Shown piece by piece: positions 49,287 through 62,000 of a stretch of DNA of 64,000 bases; the first letter of the stretch is position 1; each line of letters starts with the position of its first letter. The translations under genes and the position numbers were made by a program. Origin of the DNA: Rotaria socialis (Eukaryota; Rotifera; Eurotatoria; Philodinida; Philodinidae); NCBI GenBank assembly GCA_905331475.1, contig CAJNYU010002281.1, positions 1-64,000 on the forward strand, in the 5' to 3' direction. The notes below the pieces were generated by a model. The model worked only from the letters and a program-made list of their open reading frames with translations. It was not told the origin of the DNA and did not search any database.

Positions 49287-52200
49287 CCCATAGTATTTCA
49301 TGATGCCAGTTATGAAGGTTTTCGGTATATACTTCTCTGATGATCCCAAAAATCATGTGTATTTACTATAAAAAAACAACAATTTCTGCCAATCAAAATC
49401 TTAAAATACTAGGCCTTTTTCTATTGTAGTCTACTTGAAGATAACTCGATTTTGAAAACTGTTAATTTTTTTGCTAACTTGGAGAATATCTTCATGCCAT
49501 TCATAATCAAAAATACTTAAACAAAAGCAAAAATAACAAAAAGAATCGGGATTTAGCATGAACAAAGGTTGCCAATTTCGTTTTTCTATGGTAACACAGT
49601 AATCTGATGAGATGCACTATACTTTGGTTATCTGGCTACTTACGTTTTGGGCACTAACATTGCCGTCTATTTCTTGAATGACAAACTCTCTGAAACGATA
49701 GATTCAAAAGAGAAGTTTCAGCAATAATCAAGCACTGCACAGGTCTTTATAATCAGAATTGATTTACAACATATTACTTTTTTTGCTGTACGATGGAGGG
49801 CTTTTTGCAAGTTTTTTTTCTTTTCTGTTTGTGTACCCTCGTAGCTGTTATCTTTTGCCTTGAAATGGCACGTTGTGCAATATTTTTCGTTTCTTACTCA
49901 TATTGATGGGTTTTTTCTCTTTCTCCAATGTCACGCGACACGCACGTATTTCATATGTAGCATACTTTATTGTGAAAATTTTCCTATTTGATCAGTCAAG
50001 ATAAACGGCATCAAAACATTGTAGCACGAAATTCAATGGCGACCAATTTTAATCTCGAAGATGAGCAACGTCGATTACAAGAAGAAAATATGCGTCGTTT
50101 ACGTGAGCTCGAATTGGCTCGATTAAGCGAAGAACAGGAGCAGGAAGCTCGTAAAGAACTTGAAGAATATGATGAATCGGAACGTTAAATACAGACCATT
50201 GGTGGCAATGATAAGCAACGAGTAGAAGAATATGAATGGGATATAAATGATACAAACAAAGAAATTGAAAAAGCCGTTAAACACCTCGATCGAATCCAAG
50301 AAAAACTGGACAAATCTGAAGTAATACAGAAGACACATGCTGATGATCTTAAAGTCCTACATCCGAAACAAAAAATGTTCACGGAGAACTTCAAAACTTA
50401 CGAGAACAGCAACATGCTCGCACTATAGAACGAGACAATTTCCAATCTACACTCATTAAACAAGAGCAAATATTGGATGACACAAATGCAAGCATAATTG
50501 CTATAGAACAACGAATCACCATATTGAATAATCAAAAGCATTTATTCGAAGAATAACGAAACAAACTGAGTGAAGCGCTAACAAGAAACAGTAGTGTCAT
50601 ACTTGAAACTTGAACTCAACTGAGCTTTCAACTTTCAACTTTCAAGTATCACATATATATGATTTCAATAGTTAGATAATAAGGTTTATTTTCTTGAATC
50701 AGTTTCGTGTATTGATAACAAGGCTCTCTTCAGGTTACCCGGCTTAAAATAGCCAGATTTTCCCGTTAGATAACAACCCATCTTTGAGAAAGTAGAAAAC
50801 AAACTTTTGTTTAGAAAACTAGAAACAACGTTTTCTGCTATCATGATTCTCCTGGAATCATGTTTGACTCTTTGTTTCGAATAAATAAGACTGCATACTC
50901 CGTTTATAAAGACGCTCCATTTGTGAATAAAATCGTTAGTTTATATAAATGTCTAAGATTTCATTTTTTATGATATGATATAGTGTAAAAATACTATATA
51001 TCTTTGAACGGTTCGTTGTGATTTAACAGTATTCATTTTCACAATAACCGAGAATACAACTCAGCTGCAGATAAGATGGAAATCATTTAAAATAACCAGA
51101 TTGTGATCATTAATGTTAAAAATAATGAAATGGTAGGCTCAAAACACTTGTTGAGATTGACAATAGGAAGGTAGTAGAAGTAATTAGAGTATAGCTTTTC
51201 AAGATACCATTTGCCGTTATCCTTTTGTAGTAGAGAAATAGAAGTTATATACTTTCACATGAACTCTTCCTTGTCTCATAGATGATTTCAATCTTTTTAT
51301 TTTTATGAACAAATTACTATTTTTAATCAGTGAATACAGGCGGTCATATGTAAGTTCATATATTTTGATGGGAAAGAGACATTTCGCACTAACTTGGTAT
51401 TACGATTTGCCTGAGGGGATGTTCGTTACGACTTCCCCGGCATATAAAAACACACATGCTCTGCGGAATGACAAAAATTTAAAACAGCCAAGGTGTTCGG
51501 AATGAAAGTTGTCCAATAGACCGTAACGGACAGGAGTATTTTTGAAAAACAAAAAACTGAAATTTGCATTGGTTCGGGATGACAATGACCGAAAGATCTT
51601 ATCAATGAAAACATGAAGATCGTAATGAAAAGAGGCAGGATGTTCGTGGCTATGTTCATGTGTACACGTTTTTGAGAGGTTTCAATTCTTTCAGTAGCTT
51701 GTATTAATCGCCTAACCAATAACATTTGCAAGCGGAGATTTTTAATTATATAGTATTTCCATTCTCCTTAAGATAGCGCACTCTATAAGTATTATGATAT
51801 ACTTACGATCTCCAGGTAAAATGAGTTTACGGACATTCGGCCATTTTCATCTCGATTTCCTGACAGTATTTTACATATTGTCGGCCATTTCATTCCGATT
51901 TCCCTGTTTTTTTAATTACGATATCCTAACCAACATGTGTTGCGTACTCCCGGTAAATGCTTTTAAAGGCAAAATCAATTCCGAAAATCCCGATGGATTA
52001 CCGGGTGTCTGGGACACTAGTACGAAATTTCTTTGTCCCAATTTTTATATGAAATCCGTCGATCATAATTAGATAGAATTCTGTTTTACTGACGAGGAGA
52101 AGTACCCTATGGATCAGTTTCAGATTGCAACTGTCCCAATGCTAGTTTGTAGGTTTCGATGAACAGTTCACAAGGATATCATCTGTTTTCCCCCATAAGA
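49287..52200 (+). pseudogene. Mosaic third copy of the coiled-coil gene's 5' region (copy 3)
   Basis: From 49287 to about 50124 it follows the sequence upstream of and inside the intact gene (14661 to about 15508) almost base for base. From about 50130 to 51350 it follows the broken copy at 19230-20470 instead, including the premature TAA (50186-50188), the 25-base deletion and the switch into intron-2 sequence. About 700 bases at 51369-52066 have no counterpart in copy 2. Weaker similarity then resumes at 52067-52200 (against 20577-20720). It cannot make the coiled-coil protein beyond about 50 residues. Confidence 0.85.
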
Positions 52201-53005
52201 TCTATTTGATGCGAAATGCAATTTTGTGTCATAATCATTTTCTCAATTAAGAAAAAAGAATTTATATTAAAGCCATTAACTAACAACACTTGCGGTGCCT
52301 GCTTTATTTACGTTGTCTATGGTGCAAGTATCGTAAACATCACTGGTATCACTGTGATCATGAATACGATGAAACAGAATATACTAGTTGGCTGTAGTGA
52401 CTGAAGTATCGTTTTATTTTTTTTAGTTCAATGTATAAGTAAATCCTGTCTTTTTAGAATTTGCCGCAAAATCAAATTCTCCATGAATTTCAAGTCAATT
52501 GGTTCTAATTACTTTTGATCGTGCTGCAGTTTCTCTTTCTTTGAGGATCACTAAGTTGGTATAGGTGGAATACCGACGAAAAGGGTCCCTTATTCGAATT
52601 GTTTGTCAGAAATATTGCAGACTGTCGGATGCTTCATTTAGACTCTCCCTAGAGTTCGAAAGGATTAAAAATTCTAAATTGAAAAGAACTGCTTATACTC
52701 TTGCAGTTCAAATTAATCTTTTAAAACATGTAATTAACATCTCATTTCCGCATACATGAGATTTCCTTGCACTTCGAAATTATGATGTTATGAGCTTTTC
52801 ATGTGTAGGGCTTCATTTTCTTGCACAAAATGTCAACTATGCAAAATAAAAATGGATTGATACTTGCCGGCCACTTAGATATATTTTGCATGATTTATTC
52901 GAATTCATTTCACAATATTATATAATGTTTCATTGTAGATATTAGACATTCATTTTCAATGAAATAACTTCTGTTGTTTGAATTACATTATTTTCAGATA
53001 GAAAA
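52201..53005 (+). other. Upstream region of the giant gene
   Basis: AT-rich sequence without a recognised gene. TTATTTTCAG at 52988-52997, eight bases before the ATG at 53006, is a good splice acceptor, so the first visible coding exon probably follows a 5' UTR intron or a further upstream exon. Confidence 0.5.
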
Positions 53006-56000
53006 ATGTCTGATATTATTGATGATGTTGAGACAATTATCGATCGAATCGAAAATGGCGAAACTCTAAGCGAAGATCGAATGAAGAAATGTGCAGATGA
53101 TCTATTAAATGAAAAATCGAGCAACTGTGCTTGCCGCGTATTCTTGGCTCTATCTGAGAAAAAAGTATTTATATCTGATTTAGTATATGAAAGACTTTGC
53201 AATATTATCATCAATAATCACGAACAATTGACAAAAGAGAATTCAATTCGAACTATTGATTTACTTATAAAAAATGGTCGAAAAGCATCAGATTTGTGTT
53301 TAAATGCACTTTCAATTGCACTACAAGGTGAACAATCTCTGAAACTAAGAAGATATGCATCGAAACTTTTATACACTATTATTCAACAGCAGAATGATTT
53401 ACGTTTGAACTCTTCATTATTGAATACAATGTCTGATGCATTAGATGATCCTTCGGACATTGTTCAATCTTATACATTAAATTCCTTTGAACAATTAGTT
53501 CGGAATCAGCAAAATGAGATATCCCAAAAAACCATTCATTGTATGGAATTACTTTTGTCAAACATCTATCAAGACATTAATAATAATTATGGAAAATGTG
53601 GACTGATAAATTCATTTTTCTTAAATTTGCTATACCGAAAATACAAGATAAACGAGAATTTACTGGAGATTTTTTCTGAACTTTTGGTTATTGAAGTTAT
53701 TGACCAAAAAGATATGCTTCTGAATCGTTCGGCATTGTATATTCTTCAAAAAGCCATTGAAAATCAATTGTTTGATGGACGCTTGACGTCGAAAACATTA
53801 AATAATATTTCGACCTGTTTCAATTTAATGTCTTCAAACAACAAAGAAATGCTTGAATATTCCCTAAAAATTTTATGTGCTTTAAACGATGATCAATTGA
53901 AGTTGACACGATTGAATGCAAATTTATTGAAACATTATTTGAAAGACACAAATTTAGAGGAAAGTTTACGAGCATATGTAACAATTCTTTTGGGTAATTT
54001 ATGTAAAATACCATATCAGTATATCGATGATGATAGCAGCATATCAATTGTTGACGATACAATTGATATTCTTATAGAGCGACTAGATTATGAAAAGTTA
54101 TTGCAGAGTTCGATCTATGCACTTAAAAATATAGCTCAATATGAACACGATTACTTATCAATATTTCCTCTTCGAAAATTTGTAGTAATACTCAATAGAG
54201 ATAATATCAACAAAGAAATACGTCAAAATGCCTGTTTAATAATTGCGTTGGCAATTCAAAATAAACAAATTTTAACACAATATGAAATTGATGGATTAGA
54301 AAATGCATTAAATGATGTCGATTCTATTGTTTGTGTTACTGCTCTGGTTGCATTTCAATATTTTTTCGAATTGTATCATAAAATGAATGATGCCTATTTT
54401 TCTATGATCAAATCTTGTGTACAAAATATTTCAACATTCTCTACCGAACTACTATTGAGTTCAGACGAAATATTATCTTTAAATGCAGCAAAATTATTAG
54501 AAATAATTATTAAATATAATTTGAAAACAGAATTTACACATGATGAAATCAGTAATCTTTGTATTGGTTTACAAACAAATCTGAATAAATCCATAGATCA
54601 ATATATTTTCGAGTCATTAAATCAAATTATTGTGAAACAATCCGATGTTCCATTGAATGCACGTAATTTGATAGAATTAGAAAAAATAGCACAAAACATT
54701 TTGCAACAAGAAAACTTCAACAAATTCGATTATGATGAGTTTGAAAAGAAATTAAGTGCATATATCAATGATACAGATTTCGATAATAAAATAATATCAA
54801 TGAATGTATTCAAAGTATTTGATACTATATTAAAAACAAATTCATATAGTTCAAAATTAATTTTAATTTTACTTCAATATGTACAAAATAGTCAAAAACT
54901 ATCAATTTATTTGATTGAAACATTGATGGCACAGCTTTGTAACAATGAGAATATTGAAAAAATTGAAATTTTAATCCAAATTCTATATTATGTTATTCAA
55001 AATGGGCAATCATTGACTGATAAAATGGTTCAACAATTTAAAGAGTTTTTTCTTGTAAATCAATGTTGTTCAAAATATACGATACAAATATTCCAATTAT
55101 TAATTAATCGCAATGAAATTCAAATCGATAGAAAAATCTATGAAAAATTTGTATGTTTATTAGAAGATCAAAAAGATTATGATATGCAAAGAAATCTCAT
55201 TGAAACATTGGCTTATTCATTACAAAATCTATCTATCAATGAAGAATTACCAAGTCAACAAATTTCAACATTAATTGAAATTTATTTTCAATCAAACAGT
55301 TCAACAAGAGAAATAAAATATTTTAGTTGCGTAGCATTAAATGCTCTCATTGCACATCGGACAACTCTATCAAATTCAACGTTAGATCATCTTCGAAAAA
55401 TTTATTTACAAGATGATGAATTTGATGATGCTCAAACAATGACAAGTTATTCTTCAACAATCAATTTAAGAGATATCTCGCTAAGCATACTTGAACAATA
55501 TCTTCCGATGTGTAAGGCATGTGGAAATAAAGTTTATATATATAAGATAGAGCAAATCATCAAACAAGAAATGCTTGCTCAAGAAATTTTAGAAAATCGA
55601 AATGGAACAAGCCGTTTAGAAGCAGGTCAACAATTGTTATCCATTGTTCAAGATGAAGAAGGATCTGTATCAATGCATAACATGAGAATTCTTGAATTAT
55701 CTTTCGATTTAAATGATTCTTCTATTGAATACAAATTAATTGTTGTGAAAATTTTCGAATGTCTTGCAGCTTATTTAAATACATCACAAATTAGATTTAT
55801 TCTGGGTTCCATATCTGATAATGCATTAAGTAATGTTATAATCAATATTTTAAAAGCATTGATTCGTTTACAAAAATCTTTTCCAATTGAAGCATTGTAT
55901 ATATTAATTGATTTCATATCTGAAAACAACAATCAAACACTAAGAGATCGTGTTATCGATAGTTTAGAAATGATAGCAAAATATGAAAAAATTTCACCAG

Positions 56001-59000
56001 ATATATTCAAACGAATTCAATTCGAAATTTTCTCTAAACATTTACGAGATCCAACAATGAATGTTGAAAATAAAAAGTTAGCCATTAATAATTGTCTTCA
56101 ATTTATTCGTGATGGTTACAAATTATCAATAAATACAATAGAATCACTTGAATACCTATTGAAAAATTCATTCAGCATGAAAGATATTGAAGAAGAAACA
56201 CTACAATTAATGAAATTAGCTGTTCGAAACGGTCAAAAATTACCACCAATATTTCTCAATTTATTGAGTCGTTTGACTAACGATAGTCGATTCAATAAAG
56301 GAATTTTAATTGAAATAATTAAACTTCTTTCAAATGACACACAAGCACTGATAACACAAGAGATACTAGACAATTCAGAACATGAATTACTTGACAATTT
56401 AACTGAATCCTATGAAATTTTTCTCAAAGGAGCACAGAATGGTTGTAAGTTGACTAAAACAACAATAAATCGTTTCGAAGAAATTCTTCAAAGTCAAGAT
56501 AAAATCATTCGGAATCAACGTTTAGATATTATGAAAATTTTGAAAAATCTCGCCATAAATAAACAAACACTCGAAGAAGATGTAATTGAATGTTTAGAAA
56601 AGACTATGAAAGGTGATGGGGAAACAATGCATAAATCAATATTAAATATTCTTAAATATTTGCCAACCTACAAACCATCAACTGAGTTTTTAATTTATCT
56701 ACAAGATATTTTAGAACGACATCCATTGTACTTACAAATAGAAAATATTTTAAATAAGAGCATCAACTTACCAATTCAAGTTAAATTACACATTATTCAT
56801 GCTTTCTTAGTTGCAGAATATATAGAGACCGATATTGATGAAAAACCATTCAAACTTATATGTCGGGAATTATTATGTGGTGACTTATTATCGCGCATTT
56901 ATCAGCACAATAAATATGATAAAATGAATCAATTCGAATTCTATGCAAATCTGAATGCTTTGGAAAACTTTTTTGGTTTTCAATCTTACTCGTTAGATCG
57001 TGACGAAATTTTAATTTTTTTTATAGAAAATCATTCAAATTTCACTTTAAAAAATATTAATGAAATTTTACTATTGATGAAAACAAATTCGGAAGCATTA
57101 CTATTGCTACTTTTTCCCTCCAATGATTGGCTAAAAAAATTACAAATTCATTGGATACATACAATTGTCAAGAAATATCAACATATTAAACTTAACGAAA
57201 GTATTATTATGACTGATGATCATGCAGAAAAAATAGCTAATTTATTGATGACAAAACTTGAATTTAGTGTTTCATTAAGTGAATGTTTTCTTCAACGTTT
57301 TAATCATATTGAAGATTTCAATCACTTAATACTTTTCCTAGACTATTTATACGAGAAAAATATTTATAAAGAACTGAATTTGAGTGACTATTTTACACGA
57401 ATAGACGCACAGAAAATAATCACCAAAGACATAAACTCATGGATATTGGACATTCAATGCGATTTAATTAGTAAGAAATTTCTCGATCTATATAAGTTAC
57501 GACAATGCATCAAGACAGACATTTTACAGAATATTCAATCTGCTATTATGTTAACATGTCTGAATGGTTGGTCGTTAGAAGTATTTGAAGAATTTATTGA
57601 CATTTTAAAAACCAAACAAGATGAACCGTTTGAGTTGATGATGGACAATTTTCTTAGTACATTAGCTGTAATTAATAATTATAATTTACAATACGGAATA
57701 TCAGATAAAAGTGGAAATAGGGTAGAATCAATATTCAAGTTAAAAAATACCAAAGATTGGCCATTGAAGATGCATCAGTTTGCGATATCAGTCTCATTTG
57801 ATCGAGATGAACATGAGAAAAACTTAAAAGATCTACTTAATGAAATGAAAAGGTATGTGTTTGATTCGAATCTAATTATTTTATTTCAAGTTATATTTGT
57901 ATATATGCTTGATATTAAAACAAATCATGTTTCTATACATAGTTCAAGTTTGATTTCGAATTATTCACTACTTCTTTTGTTTGTCCTTGAAAATATAAAA
58001 TGAAGTTGACGCTTTTCTCTTCAAATGTTTCCATCAGCGAACGACTAATACAGTATCAATAACCAAAATGAAAATCTTTCGGATTAATATTCTGAAATCG
58101 ATACCAGCAACATGGTTCGTTTGAATATCTCGCGATTTGTCTCCTATATCGACTTAGTCATAGAGCTCATCGCATTGCGCCCGAGCCCGGACCTGGTTGG
58201 GTCCGGGTCTGAAACTGTTGTCCTAGATGCTGAAAATATCTTGCAATTTATCTATTAGAACATACTAGAGTGATTTCTACCGAATGAAAATGTGATATAC
58301 AATGGAAGCATTGTCATTTTAAATTGTATTAGAAAATATCACAGTATCAATCAAACTCAGTTTATTGAGAGATGTTGACATAAAAACAATGGTATGTCTT
58401 CAACTATCCATGGAGCGGAGTGTCTAGTGCTCGCGTTTCTCCCTGTATATTCTACAGCAACATCTATAATCAACTATTATCTTAGTCATTGCGCGCACTT
58501 CAACTATCATTCGACTAGGACTGATACTCTATCTTTACTCGTTGAGTAAAGAAAAGTAAAATAAAATAAAAATGAAATAGTGTATTTTAAAGTTTTTTTT
58601 GACGATTTCTCAGTTTAGTATCATGCGCTGATAATGTTACAGCATATTATCAATGTCATTTCATTAGATAATTAATGTACAAGAAAATAAAGTACACGAG
58701 AAAAATGTCGAATTTTTTTATAAATATGTGAAAATATCGTTTTGCTAAATTTATTTTTCACATTTGCACTAAAATCTTTCCCCATGGTAGCATGATCATT
58801 ATATTCAAAAGTAGATGTTAACTCGGATTTTAAGATATCAAAAGATAAGAAGATCTTGCGAAAGACCATACTTCAAAATCCTCACTTCTGCCAAACAATC
58901 AAAATGTATTGCTTAACTCAAAAGGAAGTAATTTAAAATTCTATGTTATCTTCATAGATTTATTATTTCGATAGTGAATTATATATCGATTTGTTTTTAG

Positions 59001-62000
59001 CTGCAACAATATCAAAGATAGTAAAGAGCTAAATGATTCAATCGAAAGTCTTGAAGAAAAATATCACAAGATTATATCGACATATAGTTGTGATTCACAA
59101 TTTTATTCGATTGGAAAACCAATTAATCATTGGGATGAAAATGACATTAAAACATGGGCAACCTATTACAAAGAAAATTCAAAGAAAGCTTCAGAAAAAT
59201 CAATTTACGAAGTGATATGCGTTATTAAACGTGCAATATTTTTACATAATACAAAACAACAATTCGAACCAAGAGCAATTCAAATCCTATCGTTATTGTT
59301 AATGTTACATGCGTCGAATGCTAATATTTCACGTTTGGCGCAAATAAAAACAGGCGAAGGTAAAAGTGTTATCATTGCCATGTTTGCAGCTATCAAAGCA
59401 TTGAATGGACATAAAGTTGATATTGTAACTACATCACCATTATTGGCTAAACGTGATGCTGAAAATAAAGAGAAATTTTATACAATGTTGAATTTAACTG
59501 TTGGAGAAAATAGTGGCACATCAACAGTAAAATCATGCTATAAAAATGATATTGTTTATGGTAATGTCAATGAGTTTCAATTCGATATATTGAAAGATGA
59601 ATATAGTTTATTGGGCACACGTTGTCAACGTAAATTTGATATTGCAATTGTTGATGAAGTTGATAGTATGTTGATCGATGATAATTCTAAAATATGTCGT
59701 TTATCCAGTAAAATACCAGCTATCGATGAATTGAAAGTTATATTGACAGTAGTTTGGCAAGAATTAAATCGCACACATGATCGACTTGCTCGGATAGATG
59801 GCAAATTATATTGTGTTACAGCACCGTTTCGAATGGATGAGAATGGCGAAATAATATTACTGAAACCTGCAACAGCCGATGACGATGGCAACATAACAGA
59901 TACGTCTGCTGTTGCTGGTGATAGTAATATTGATGAGAATGATTTTATTGAAGTTGAAGATCCGTATGAATTTATTGAAAATCATATAAAAAATTACGTA
60001 GAAAATAAACTATTAACACCTAATGATAAAAATGAATGTCTTTTGAATATACCAAAACATTTGACAGGATTTGTAAAACAACAACTAACGAAATGGATAT
60101 TAAATGCATGGCAAGCAAAATTTGCCTATCGTGAAAATATTGATTATTTGATAACAGATGGTAAAGATGGCATTAAATCAATTGTACCAATTGATTATCG
60201 AAATACAGGTATCATACAAACTAACACATCGTGGCCTGATGGTTTACATCAATTTTTACAGATTAAACACAAATTAAGAATAAGTGCTGAAAGTTTAACA
60301 ACAAATTTTCTATCAAATGTTGCCTTTTTTAGTCGTTATGGAAAGAATTTATTTGGTTTGACAGGAACACTTGGTTCGAAAGAGGCTAAAGATTTAATTC
60401 ATTATATCTACAATGTTGATTTCGTCATTATACCACCTTATAAATATACACAATTCGTAGCTTATCCAGATAGATTAAGTCAATCTGAACAAGAATGGCT
60501 AAATGAATGTACACGATCAATCTACAATGAAGCTAAAATAAATCAGCGTGCTGTTTTGGTCATATGTGAAACAAAATCAGATGCGTCGAAGATACAGGAA
60601 AAATTGATTGAAAAAGATATTCAACTTAAAAAAACAATCAAATTATATACAAGAAGTGACAATGAAGAACAAAATGCAATTGATAATGAATTAGATTGCG
60701 GTCAAATTATTGTTGCTACGAATCTTGCTGGCCGAGGTACAGATCTTGGAACAACACATAAAGTCGAAGAAAATGGTGGTCTTCATGTATTAGTCACATT
60801 TTTACCATTGAACACACGTGTTGAACATCAAGCATTTGGTCGAACTTCGAGACAAGGGAAACACGGTACAGCACAATTAATTGCCTTAACTCCTATTGAC
60901 AGTAAAATTCAGTACGATAGTATTGACCAATTGAAACAAGATAGAGATGAACGAGAAAAACTCTATATAGCACGAGCAAAACATACTGAATTGAAAAATA
61001 TCGAAAGACGCGATAGATTATTCGGAAAATTTTGTACTTTACGCCAGAAATTACGTCAACAAGAAAATGATACATACAAATTAGATTCTGTGGAAGAATT
61101 ATGGGGACTTTGGCTTAAAATTACTTTTGCAAAAGATGATTCCATGAACGATGCAACTGATGATCTCAATGATGAATTACTCGATAAGAAATTTGAAGAA
61201 TTTAGTTCAAGAATTTTAGCCGATTATTCTTCTAATGCGATCTTTCAAAATCCATTTTATTTAATTTTAAAAGGAAACGAATACATATTTCAAAAGAAAA
61301 ATTATGATGACGCTATTGATTTTCTACGAGATGCTATCAAATCTGACCCAATATTTGCTGTCAGTGCACGTTATAATTTAGCTTATGCTTTAATCAAAAA
61401 ATCAAGTGATAAGACAACAGAAGCAAAAGTTGAACTTGAAGAGGCTTTGAAGACTATTGATAACATTTTGATACCCCAACAAGAAACAATGTTAATTTCT
61501 TTTAGAATCACCCAGAGTCACACTAGTGGTACTCAAGATATGATGGGTGCAACTAGTAATACTGATACAAAAAGTGATGCTGAAGATCAAATCATGAACC
61601 GCATTAATCTCTTATGTTTATGTAAGAATCAAATCGAACAAGGAAAATCAGTTATCGAAGATGCAGCAGACAAAAAACATGATGTTCGCATGGAATATAA
61701 AGCTTTGGATGAGTTTTTTAGCGATGTCAACAAACCTACATTAGACATTAATGAATTCAAAGAAAATGGATTTCTAGGATTTTTTCAATTAACTCGAAAA
61801 GAACCAACACCATGGTTGAGTATTATTGCAGTTGGTCTACTTGGTATTGCACAAGCAGTTGCTGGTGCAGCTTTGATTGCATTTACGGGTGGTGCAGCAG
61901 TACAAATAGGTACGATGCTATTAAGTGAAGGAATTGGTGATATGATACATGCAATTAAAAGTGCTATAACTGGTGAATTCAGTTGGAAGGAATATGCAAT

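Noticed and set aside
57853-58003. Read-through of the giant gene's first exon to the stop at 58003
   Set aside because: The GTATGT donor at 57853 and the exact phase match with the SecA exon at 59001 make splicing far more likely.
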